A stretch of 64,000 bases of DNA, from assembly GCA_023053545.1 (NCBI GenBank), contig JAKZAN010000039.1, positions 139,001 to 203,000 of the forward strand, written 5' to 3'. The notes beneath the pieces were generated by a model. The model was not told where the DNA came from and ran no database searches. It saw only the letters and a list, made by a program, of their open reading frames with translations. A program made the position numbers and the translations under genes. The DNA comes from Lepidurus packardi. Taxonomy: Eukaryota; Arthropoda; Branchiopoda; Notostraca; Triopsidae. Below are positions 1 through 9,080 of the stretch, one piece after another (the first letter of the stretch is position 1; every line of letters starts with the position of its first letter).

Positions 1-200
1 GGAATTAATTCAGTCCGTAAGGAATTAATTAAGTCCGTAATGAATTAATTCAGTCCGTATGAAATTAATTCAGTCCGTAAGGAATTCATTCAGTCCGTAA
101 GGAATTCGTTCAGTCCGTAAGGAATTCATTCAGTCCGTAAGGAATTAATTCAGTCCGCAATGGATTAATTAAGTCCGTAAGGAATTCATTCAGTCCGTAA

Positions 201-259
201 GGAATTCATTCAGTGAGAAAAGAATTCAATCAATCTTAAAGATTTAATTCAGTCCGTAA
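201..259. repeat. GA-rich divergent block (landmark A) with 19-bp phase break
   Basis: Three units in a row depart from consensus: GGAATTCATTCAGTGAGAAA, then AGAATTCAATCAATCTTAAA, then a 19-bp monomer that has lost one G and so shifts the 20-bp phase by one base. The trio is a hallmark of the HOR. The GTGAGAAAAG form recurs near 1514, 3238, 4516, 6371, 8368, 9071, 12991, 15828, 17126, 21038, 24764, 25648 (GTGAGACAAG), 26964, 29660, 38748, 39546, 40244, 42128, 44011, 45854 and 47242. The GTGTGAAAAG form recurs near 1774, 3858, 9590, 13411, 14610, 16268, 17544, 19124, 27584, 41889, 43772 and 45374. Copies near 48341, 50258 and 50976 read GTGAGAAAGG. GAATTC (EcoRI) sites cluster here. Confidence 0.9.
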
Positions 260-372
260 GGAACTAATTCAGTCCGTAAGGAATTAATTCAGTCCGTAAG
301 GAATTAATTCAGTCCGTAAGGAATTAATTAAGTCCGTAAGGAATTAATTCAGTCCGTAAGGAATTATTTCAG

Positions 373-402
373 TCCGTAATTAATTAATTCATTCCTTACG
401 GA
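373..402. repeat. 30-bp dyad (7-bp stem, 16-nt spacer), first of about 97 copies
   Basis: TCCGTAA is followed 16 bp later by TTACGGA, its exact reverse complement, with spacer TTAATTAATTCATTCC. The element usually follows GGAATTATTTCAG or GGAAATATTTCAG and stays in the 20-bp register. Other starts: 1058, 1956 (stem broken), 2741, 3400, 4019, 4678, 5535, 5935, 6533, 7210, 7590, 7990, 8529, 10489, 10869, 11269, 11849, 12489, 13872, 15071, 18167, 18788, 19767, 20388, 20640, 21199, 21691, 22091, 22671, 23411, 24268, 24927, 25811, 26668, 27127, 27746, 28763, 29163, 29822, 30679, 31119, 31579, 32455, 32855, 33315, 33694, 34570, 35082, 35574, 35974, 36474, 37350, 37850, 38250, 38909, 39708, 40427, 41152, 42310, 43035, 44193, 44918, 45537, 46168, 46925, 47524, 47764, 48503, 48743, 49235, 50399, 50759, 51138, 51577, 52336, 53214, 53893, 54333, 54912, 55352, 55811, 56290, 56730, 57189, 58027, 58385, 59084, 59843 (stem altered), 60521, 61101, 61541, 61841, 62441, 62881, 63360, 63958. 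A few may have been missed. Confidence 0.9.
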
Positions 403-759
403 ATTAATTTAGTCCATAAGGAATTAATTTAGTCTGTAAGGATTTAATTAAGTCCGTAATGAATTAATTCAGTCAGTAAGGAATTAATTCAGTCCGTAAG
501 GAATTAATTCAGTCCGTAAGGAATTAATTCAGTCCGTAAGGATTTAATTCAGTCCGGAAGGTATTAATTCAGTCCGTAAGGAATTAATTCAGTCCGTAAG
601 GAATTAATTCAGTCCGTAAGGAATAAGTTCAGTACGTAAGGAATTAATTCAGTCCGTAATCGATTAATTCAGTCCGTAATGAATTATTTCAGTCCGTATG
701 AAATTAATTCAGTCCGTAAGGAATTAATTCAGTCCGTAAGGAATTAATTCAGTCCGTAA

Positions 760-784
760 GGAATTATTTTAATTAAGTCCATAA
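760..784. repeat. 25-bp fused monomer, first of 20 copies
   Basis: The unit joins GGAATTATTT to TAATTAAGTCCATAA. Those are the first 10 bp of the monomer before the dyad and the last 15 bp of the monomer after it, so a 60-bp trio has become 25 bp by loss of exactly 35 bp containing the dyad. What follows (AATTCAGTCTGTAAGG, then GATTTAATTAAG, then TGAATT) is the usual post-dyad order. Other copies start near 2263, 5065, 6740, 8856, 10019, 12836, 23798, 25273 (followed by CCGTAATG, not CCATAAGG), 26198, 28283, 30209, 31965, 34080, 36860, 40734, 42617, 44500, 46455 and 49703. It is absent after 50 kb. Confidence 0.88.
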
Positions 785-805
785 GGAATTAATTCAGTCT
801 GTAAG
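771..805. repeat. Adjacent CpG-loss monomers (CCATAAGG then CTGTAAGG), exemplar
   Basis: Two neighbouring HOR monomers have lost the monomer's single CpG in the two ways deamination would produce: CCGT to CCAT (change on the opposite strand) and CCGT to CTGT (change on this strand). The pair follows nearly every dyad or 25-mer across the window, so it is a fixed HOR position and not a scatter of independent mutations. Confidence 0.75.
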
Positions 806-3027
806 GATTTAATTAAGTCCGTAATGAATTATATCAGTCCGTAAGGATTTAATTCAGTCCGTAAGGAATTAATTCAGTCCGTAAGGAATTAATTCAGTCC
901 GTAAGGATTTAATTCAGTCAGTAAGGTATTAATTCAGTCCGTAAGGAATTAATTCAGTCCGTAAGGAATTAATTCAGTCCGTAAGGAATTAATTCAGTCC
1001 GTAAGGAATTAATTAAGTCCGTAAGGAATTAATTCAGTACGTAAGGAAATGTTTCAGTCCGTAATTAATTAATTCATTCCTTACGGAATTAATTAAGTCC
1101 ATAAGGAATTAATTTAGTCTGTAAGGATTTAATTAAGTCCGTAATGAATTAATTCAGTCCGTAAGGAAAAACTTCAGTACGTAAGGAAATAATTCAGTCC
1201 GTAATGGATTAATTCAGTACGTAAGGAATTAATTCAGTCAGTAAGGAATTAATTCAGTCCGTAAGGAATTAATTCAGTCCGTAAGGAATTAATTCAGTCC
1301 GTAAGGGTTTAATTCAGTCCGTAAGGTATTAATTAAGTCCGTAAGGAATTAATTCAGTCCGTAAGGAATTAATTCAGTCCGTAAGGAATTCATTCAGTCC
1401 GTAAGGAATTCGTTCAGTCCGTAAGGAATTCATTCAGTCCGTAAGGAATTAATTCAGTCCGTAATGGATTAATTAAGTCCGTAAGGAATTCATTCAGTCC
1501 GTAAGGAATTCATTCAGTGAGAAAAGAATTCAATCAATCTTAAAGAATTAATTCAGTCCGTAAGCAACTAATTCAGTCCGTAAGGAATTAATTCAGTCCG
1601 TAATCGATTAATTCAGTCCGTAATGAATTAATTCAGTCCGTATGAAATTAATTCAGTCCGTAAGGAATTCATTCAGTCCGTAAGGAATTCATTCAGTCCG
1701 TAAGGAATTAATTCAGTCCGTATGAAATTAATTCAGTCCGTAAGGAATTCATTCAGTCCGTAAGGAATTCATTCAGTGTGAAAAGAATTCAATCAATCTT
1801 AAAGAATTAATTCAGTCCGTAAGGAACTAATTCAGTCCGTAAGGAACTAATTCAGTCCGTAAGGAATTAATTCAGTCCGTAAGGAATTAATTAAGTCCGT
1901 AAGGAATTAATTAAGTCCGTAAGGAATTAATTCAGTCCGTAAGGAATTATTTCAGTCCGTAATTAATTAATTCATTCCATACGGAATTAATTTAGTCCAT
2001 AAGGAATTAATTTAGTCTGTAAGGATTTAATTAAGTCCGTAATGAATTAATTCAGTCAGTAAGGAATTAATTCAGTCCGTAAGGAATTAATTCAGTCCGT
2101 AAGGAATTAATTCAGTCCGTAAGGAATAAGTTCAGTACGTAAGGAATTAATTCAGTCCGTAATCGATTAATTCAGTCCGTAATGAATTAATTCAGTCCGT
2201 ATGAAATTAATTCAGTCCGTAAGGAATTAATTCAGTCCGTAAGGAATTAATTCAGTCCGTAAGGAATTATTTTAATTAAGTCCATAAGGAATTAATTCAG
2301 TCTGTAAGGATTTAATTAAGTCCGTAATGAATTAATTCAGTCCGTAAGGATTTAATTAAGTCCGTAATGAATTAATTCAGTCCGTAAGGAATTAATTCAG
2401 TCTGTAAGGATTTAATTAAGTCCGTAATGAATTAATTCAGTCCGTAAGGAATTAATTCAGTCCGTAAGGAATTAATTCAGTCCGTAAGGAATTAATTCAG
2501 TCCGTAAGGATTTAATTCAATCCGTAAGGTATTAATTCAGTCCGTAAGGAATTAATTCAGTCCGTAAGGAATTAATTCAGTCCGTAAGGAGTTAATTCAG
2601 TCCGTAAGGAATTAATTCTGTCCGTGAGGATGTAATTCAGTCCGTAAGGAATTAATTCAGTCCGTAAGGAATTAATTAAGTCCGTAAGGAATTAATTAAG
2701 TCCGTAAGGAATTAATTCAGTACGTAAGGAAATATTTCAGTCCGTAATTAATTAATTCATTCCTTACGGAATTAATTAAGTCCGTAAGGAATTAATTTAG
2801 TCTGTAAGGATTTAATTAAGTCCGTAATGAATTAATTCAGTCCGTAAGGAAAAACTTCAGTACGTAAGGAAATAATTCAGTCCGTAATGGATTAATTCAG
2901 TACGTAAGGAATTAATTCAGTCAGTAAGGAATTAATTCAGTCCGTAAGGAATTAATTCAGTCCGTAAGGAATTAATTCAGTCCGTAAGGGTTTAATTCAG
3001 TCCGTAAGGTATTAATTCAGTCCGTAA

Positions 3028-3771
3028 GGAATTAATTCAGTCCGTAAGGAATTAATTAAGTCCGTAATGAATTAATTCAGTCCGTATGAAATTAATTCAG
3101 TCCGTAAGGAATTCATTCAGTCCGTAAGGAATTCGTTCAGTCCGTAAGGAATTCATTCAGTCCGTAAGGAATTAATTCAGTCCGCAATGGATTAATTAAG
3201 TCCGTAAGGAATTCATTCAGTCCGTAAGGAATTCATTCAGTGAGAAAAGAATTCAATCAATCTTAAAGATTTAATTCAGTCCGTAAGGAACTAATTCAGT
3301 CCGTAAGGAATTAATTCAGTCCGTAAGGAATTAATTCAGTCCGTAAGGAATTAATTAAGTCCGTAAGGAATTAATTCAGTCCGTAAGGAATTATTTCAGT
3401 CCGTAATTAATTAATTCATTCCTTACGGAATTAATTTAGTCCATAAGGAATTAATTTAGTCTGTAAGGATTTAATTAAGTCCGTAATGAATTAATTCAGT
3501 CAGTAAGGAATTAATTCAGTCCGTAAGGAATTAATTCAGTCCGTAAGGAATTAATTCAGTCCGTAAGGATTTAATTCAGTCCGGAAGGTATTAATTCAGT
3601 CCGTAAGGAATTAATTCAGTCCGTAAGGAATTAATTCAGTCCGTAAGGAATAAGTTCAGTACGTAAGGAATTAATTCAGTCCGTAATCGATTAATTCAGT
3701 CCGTAATGAATTAATTCAGTCCGTATGAAATTAATTCAGTCCGTAAGGAATTAATTCAGTCCGTAAGGAAT
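3028..3771. repeat. Segmental duplicate, copy B (partner 1-744)
   Basis: This is the second copy of the block at 1-744, offset 3,027 bp. The match includes the dyad (373-402 against 3,400-3,429), GATTTAATTCAG directly after CTTAAA (241 against 3,268) and TCCGGAAGG. It shows that HOR-scale segments of at least 740 bp have been copied over 3 kb and not only between neighbours. Confidence 0.85.
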
Positions 3772-5469
3772 TCATTCAGTCCGTAAGGAATTAATTCAGT
3801 CCGTATGAAATTAATTCAGTCCGTAAGGAATTCATTCAGTCCGTAAGGAATTCATTCAGTGTGAAAAGAATTCAATCAATCTTAAAGAATTAATTCAGTC
3901 CGTAAGGAACTAATTCAGTCCGTAAGGAATTAATTCAGTCCGTAAGGAATTAATTAAGTCCGTAAGGAATTAATTAAGTCCGTAAGGAATTAATTCAGTA
4001 CGTAAGGAAATATTTCAGTCCGTAATTAATTAACTCATTCCTTACGGAATTAATTAAGTCCATAAGGAATTAATTTAGTCTGTAAGGATTTAATTAAGTC
4101 CGTAATAAATTAATTCAGTCCGTAAGGAAAAACTTCAGTACGTAAGGAAATAATTCAGTCCGTAATGGATTAATTCAGTACGTAAGGAATTAATTCAGTC
4201 AGTAAGGAATTAATTCAGTCCGTAAGGAATTAATTCAGTCCGTAAGGAATTAATTCAGTCCGTAAGGGTTTAATTCAGTCCGTTAGGTATTAATTCAGTC
4301 CGTAAGGAATTAATTCAGTCCGTAAGGAATTAATTAAGTCCGTAATGAATTAATTCAGTCCGTATGAAATTAATTCAGTCCGTTAGGAATTCATTCAGTC
4401 CGTAAGGAATTCGTTCAGTCCGTAAGGAATTCATTCAGTCCGTAAGGAATTAATTCAGTCCGTAATGGATTAATTAAGTCCGTAAGGAATTCATTCAGTC
4501 CGTAAGGAATTCATTCAGTGAGAAAAGAATTCAATCAATCTTAAAGAATTAATTCAGTCCGTAAGGAACTAATTCAGTCCGTAAGGAATTAATTCAGTCC
4601 GTAAGGAATTAATTAAGTCCATAAGGAATTAATTAAGTCCGTAAGGAATTAATTCAGTCCGTAAGGAATTATTTCAGTCCGTAATTAATTAATTCATTCC
4701 TTACGGAATTAATTTAGTCCATAAGGAATTAATTTAGTCTGTAAGGATTTAATTAAGTCCGTAATGAATTAATTAAGTCAGTAAGGAATTAATTCAGTCC
4801 GTAAGGAATTAATACAGTCCGTAAGGAATTAATTCAGTCCGTAAGGATTTAATTCAGTCCGGAAGGTATTAATTCAGTCCGTAAGGAATTAATTCAGTCC
4901 GTAAGGAATTAATTCAGTCCGTAAGGAATAAGTTCAGTACGTAAGGAATTAATTCAGTCCGTAATCGATTAATTCAGTCCGTAATGAATTAATTCAGTCC
5001 GTATGAAATTAATTCAGTCCGTAAGGAATTAATTCAGTCCGTAAGGAATTAATTCAGTCCGTAAGGAATTATTTTAATTAAGTCCATAAGGAATTAATTC
5101 AGTCTGTAAGGATTTAATTAAGTCCGTAATGAATTAATTCAGTCCGTAAGGATTTAATTCAGTCCGTAAGGAATTAATTCAGTCCGTAAGGAATTAATTC
5201 AGTCCGTAAGGATTTAATTCAGTCCGTAAGGTATTAATTCAGTCCGTAAGGAATTAATTCAGTCCGTAAGGAATTAATTCAGTCCGTAAGGAATTAATTC
5301 AGTCCGTAAGGAATTAATTCAGTCCGTAAGGAATTAATTCAGTCCGTAAGGAATTAATTCAGTCCGTAAGGAATAAGTTCAGTACGTAAGGAATTAATTC
5401 AGTCCGTAAGCGATTAATTAAGTCCGTAATGAATTAATTCAGTCCGTATGAAATTAACTCAGTCCGTAA

Positions 5470-5481
5470 GGAATTAATTAA
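5470..5481. repeat. 12-bp truncated monomer, first of 17 copies
   Basis: GGAATTAATTAA is followed directly by the next GGAATTAATT. The parent AATTAAG variant reads TAAGTCCGTAAGG, so one TAAGTCCG unit (8 bp) has been lost between two TAAG repeats. Every copy follows a monomer reading TATGAAATTAACTCAG, so all probably descend from one event. Other starts: 7145, 10424, 20595, 21626, 24203, 26623, 28698, 30614, 32390, 34505, 35017, 35509 (AATCAA variant), 37285, 46103, 46860 and 49150. Copies at 7145 and 10424 are followed by GGAAATAATTCAG, a shared private variant. Confidence 0.88.
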
Positions 5482-6121
5482 GGAATTAATTCAGTCCGTA
5501 AGGAATTAATTCAGTCCGTAAGGAATTATTTCAGTCCGTAATTAATTAATTCATTCCTTACGGAATTAATTAAGTCCATAAGGAATTAATTCAGTCTGTA
5601 AGGATTTAATTAAGTCCGTAATGAATTAATTCAGTCCGTAAGGAATTAATTCAGTCCGTAAGGAATTAATTCAGTCCGTAAGGAATTAATTCAGTCCGTA
5701 AGGATTTAATTCAATCCGTAAGGTATTAATTCAGTCCGTAAGGAATTAATTCAGTCCGTAAGGAATTAATTCAGTCCGTAAGGAGTTAATTCAGTCCGTA
5801 AGGAATTAATTCTGTCCGTGAGGATGTAATTCAGTCCGTAAGGAATTAATTCAGTCCGTAAGGAATTAATTAAGTCCGTAAGGAATTAATTAAGTCCGTA
5901 AGGAATTAATTCAGTACGTAAGGAAATATTTCAGTCCGTAATTAATTAATTCATTCCTTACGGAATTAATTAAGCCCATAAGGAATTAATTTAGTCCGTA
6001 AGGATTTAATTAAGTCCGTAATGAATTAATTCAGTCCGTAAGGAAAAACTTCAGTACGTAAGGAAATAATTCAGTCCGTAATGGATTAATTCAGTACGTA
6101 AGGAATTAATTCAGTCAGTAA

Positions 6122-6140
6122 GGAATTAATCAGTCCGTAA
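6122..6140. repeat. 19-bp monomer, single-base deletion
   Basis: GGAATTAATCAGTCCGTAA lacks one T of the AATTAATT core and shifts the register by one base. Its neighbours are canonical, so this is a private indel and not an HOR landmark. Confidence 0.85.
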
Positions 6141-6699
6141 GGAATTAATTCAGTCCGTAAGGAATTAATTCAGTCCGTAAGGGTTTAATTCAGTCCGTAA
6201 GGTATTAATTCAGTCCGTAAGGAATTAATTCAGTCCGTAAGGAATTAATTAAGTCCGTAAGGAATTCGTTCAGTCCGTAAGGAATTCATTCAGTCCGTAA
6301 GGAATTAATTCAGTCCGCAATGGATTAATTAAGTCCGTAAGGAATTCATTCAGTCCGTAAGGAATTCATTCAGTGAGAAAAGAATTCAATCAATCTTAAA
6401 GAATTAATTCAGTCCGTAAGGAACTAATTCAGTCCGTAAGGAACTAATTCAGTCCGTAAGGAATTAATTAAGTCCGTAAGGAATTAATTAAGTCCGTAAG
6501 GAATTAATTCAGTCCGTAAGGAATTATTTCAGTCCGTAATTAATTAATTCATTCCTTACGGAATTAATTTAGTCCATAAGGAATTAATTTAGTCTGTCAG
6601 GATTTAATTAAGTCCGTAATGAATTAATTCAGTCAGTAAGGAATTAATTCAGTCCGTAATGAATTAATTCAGTCCGTATGAAATTAATTCAGTCCGTAA

Positions 6700-8020
6700 G
6701 GAATTAATTCAGTCCGTAAGGAATTAATTCAGTCCGTAAGGAATTATTTTAATTAAGTCCATAAGGAATTAATTCAGTCTGTAAGGATTTAATTAAGTCC
6801 GTAATGAATTAATTCAGTCCGTAAGGATTTAATTCAGTCCGTAAGGAATTAATTCAGTCCGTAAGGAATTAATTCAGTCCGTAAGGATTTAATTCAGTCC
6901 GTAAGGTATTAATTCAGTCCGTAAGGAATTAATTCAGTCCGTAAGGAATTAATTCAGTCCGTAAGGAATTAATTCAGTCCGTAAGGAATTAATTCAGTCC
7001 GTAAGGAATTAATTCAGTCCGTAAGGAATTAATTCAGTCCGTAAGGAATAAGTTCAGTACGTAAGGAATTAATTCAGTCCGTAATCGATTAATTAAGTCC
7101 GTAATGAATTAATTCAGTCCGTATGAAATTAACTCAGTCCGTAAGGAATTAATTAAGGAAATAATTCAGTCCGTAAGGAATTAATTCAGTCCGTAAGGAA
7201 TTATTTCAGTCCGTAATTAATTAATTCATTCCTTACGGAATTAATTAAGTCCATAAGGAATTAATTCAGTCTGTAAGGATTTAATTAAGTCCGTAATGAA
7301 TTAATTCAGTCCGTAAGGAATTAATTCAGTCCGTAAGGAATTAATTCAGTCCGTAAGGAATTAATTCAGTCCGTAAGGATTTAATTCAATCCGTAAGGTA
7401 TTAATTCAGTCCGTAAGGAATTAATTCAGTCCGTAAGGAATTAATTCAGTCCGTAAGGAGTTAATTCAGTCCGTAAGGAATTAATTCTGTCCGTGAGGAT
7501 GTAATTCAGTCCGTAAGGTATTAATTCAGTCCGTAAGGAATTAATTCAGTCCGTAAGGAATTAATTCAGTCCGTAAGGAATTATTTCAGTCCGTAATTAA
7601 TTAATTCATTCCTTACGGAATTAATTAAGTCCATAAGGAATTAATTCAGTCTGTAAGGATTTAATTAAGTCCGTAATGAATTAATTCAGTCCGTAAGGAA
7701 TTAATTCAGTCCGTAAGGAATTAATTCAGTCCGTAAGGAATTAATTCAGTCCGTAAGGATTTAATTCAATCCGTAAGGTATTAATTCAGTCCGTAAGGAA
7801 TTAATTCAGTCCGTAAGGAATTAATTCAGTCCGTAAGGAGTTAATTCAGTCCGTAAGGAATTAATTCTGTCCGTGAGGATGTAATTCAGTCCGTAAGGAA
7901 TTAATTCAGTCCGTAAGGAATTAATTAAGTCCGTAAGGAATTAATTAAGTCCGTAAGGAATTAATTCAGTACGTAAGGAAATATTTCAGTCCGTAATTAA
8001 TTAATTCATTCCTTACGGAA
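6700..8020. repeat. 1.3-kb segment duplicated at 9,979-11,299
   Basis: Landmarks recur at a constant offset of 3,279 bp: the 25-mer (6740 and 10019), the 12-mer (7145 and 10424), dyads (7210, 7590, 7990 against 10489, 10869, 11269) and CTGTCCGTGAGG (7486, 7866 against 10765, 11145). The segment contains its own 380-bp tandem duplication, which was therefore present before the 1.3-kb copy was made. A SNP next to the 25-mer (CCGTAAGG here, CAGTAAGG in the partner) distinguishes them. Confidence 0.85.
7165..7925. repeat. 380-bp tandem duplication inside the 1.3-kb segment
   Basis: Dyads at 7210 and 7590 and CTGTCCGTGAGG at 7486 and 7866 give an offset of 380 bp, or 19 monomers. The first copy ends in GGTATTAATTCAG after GAGGATGTAATTCAG, where the second has GGAATTAATTCAG followed by AATTAAG monomers. 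That marks the crossover junction near 7,520-7,545. Confidence 0.8.
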
Positions 8021-9080
8021 TTAATTAAGTCCATAAGGAATTAATTTAGTCTGTAAGGATTTAATTAAGTCCGTAATGAATTAATTCAGTCCGTAAGGAA
8101 AAACTTCAGTACGTAAGGAAATAATTCAGTCCGTAATGGATTAATTCAGTACGTAAGGAATTAATTCAGTCCGTAAGGAATTAATTAAGTCCGTAATGAA
8201 TTAATTCAGTCCGTATGAAATTAATTCAGTCCGTAAGGAATTCATTCAGTCCGTAAGGAATTCGTTCAGTCCGTAAGGAATTCATTCAGTCCGTAAGGAA
8301 TTAATTCAGTCCGCAATGGATTAATTAAGTCCGTAAGGAATTCATTCAGTCCGTAAGGAATTCATTCAGTGAGAAAAGAATTCAATCAATCTTAAAGAAT
8401 TAATTCAGTCCGTAAGGAACTAATTCAGTCCGTAAGGAATTAATTCAGTCCGTAAGGAATTAATTAAGTCCGTAAGGAATTAATTAAGTCCGTAAGGAAT
8501 TAATTCAGTCCGTAAGGAATTATTTCAGTCCGTAATTAATTAATTCATTCCTTACGGAATTAATTTAGTCCATAAGGAATTAATTTAGTCTGTAAGGATT
8601 TAATTAAGTCCGTAATGAATTAATTCAGTCAGTAAGGAATTAATTCAGTCCGTAAGGAATTAATTCAGTCCGTAAGGAATTAATTCAGTCCGTAAGGATT
8701 TAATTCAGTCCGGAAGGTATTAATTCAGTCCGTAAGGAATTAATTCAGTCCGTAAGGAATTAATTCAGTATGTAAGGAATAAGTTCAGTACGTAAGGAAT
8801 TAATTCAGTCCGTAAGGAATTAATTCAGTCCGTAAGGAATTAATTCAGTCCGTAAGGAATTATTTTAATTAAGTCCATAAGGAATTAATTCAGTCTGTAA
8901 GGATTTAATTAAGTCCGTAATGAATTAATTCAGTCCGTAAGGAATTAATTCAGTCCGTAAGGAATTCATTCAGTCCGTAAGGAATTCATTCAGTCCGCAA
9001 GGAATTAATTCAGTCCGTATGAAATTAATTCAGTCCGTAAGGAATTCATTCAGTCCGTAAGGAATTCATTCAGTGAGAAA

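Larger units (their letters stand above)
1..744. repeat. Segmental duplicate, copy A (partner 3,028-3,771)
   Basis: The order of variant monomers here matches 3,028-3,771 at a constant offset of 3,027 bp. Shared rare markers include CAGTCCGCAATGG, the GTGAGAAAAG block followed by a 19-bp monomer starting GATTTAATT, TCCGGAAGG and TAATCGATT. One visible difference is GAATTATTTC near 682-691, against GAATTAATTC in the partner. After about base 744 the copies diverge: this one goes on to the 25-bp fused monomer and the partner to GGAATTCATTC monomers. The true start may lie before the window. Confidence 0.85.
1..9080. repeat. Satellite domain 1: HOR family I
   Basis: This domain is marked by a recurring order of variants: the GGAATTC-rich run ending in the GTGAGAAAAG block, GGAACTAATTCAG, AATTAAG monomers, the TCCGTAA/TTACGGA dyad, TTAGTCCATAAGG, TTAGTCTGTAAGG, GTCAGTAAGG, TCCGGAAGG, GGAATAAGTTCAGTACG and CGATTAATTCAG. 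These are followed by either the 25-bp fused monomer or a GGAAAAACTTCAGTACG section. The 12-bp truncated monomer appears at 5,470 and 7,145. Spacing between equivalent landmarks varies (about 1.3-3.0 kb) because whole segments have been gained or lost. GTGTGAAAAG replaces GTGAGAAAAG at about 1,774 and 3,858. Domain borders are judged from variant content and are soft. Confidence 0.7.

Noticed and set aside
61-140. CENP-B box in the GGAATTCGTTCAG monomer
   Set aside because: TTCGTTCAGTCCGTA shares TTCG and the second CG at about the right spacing with the CENP-B box pattern, but lacks the required A and the CGGG, so the match is too weak to claim.
201-259. Hammerhead ribozyme core on the reverse strand (CACTGAATGAATTC)
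   Set aside because: CTGAATGA has an extra base compared with the CUGANGA core, there is no matching GAAA element with flanking stems, and the same string appears in most AATTCATTCAG monomers.
373-402. Rho-independent terminator at the dyad
   Set aside because: The 7-bp stem is AT-rich with a long 16-nt spacer and no U-tract, it recurs about 97 times, and there is no gene to terminate.
373-402. True inversion of a monomer at the dyad
   Set aside because: The unit aligns in direct orientation with only five substitutions and keeps the 20-bp register; an inverted monomer would show GGACTGAATTAATTCC, which I do not see.
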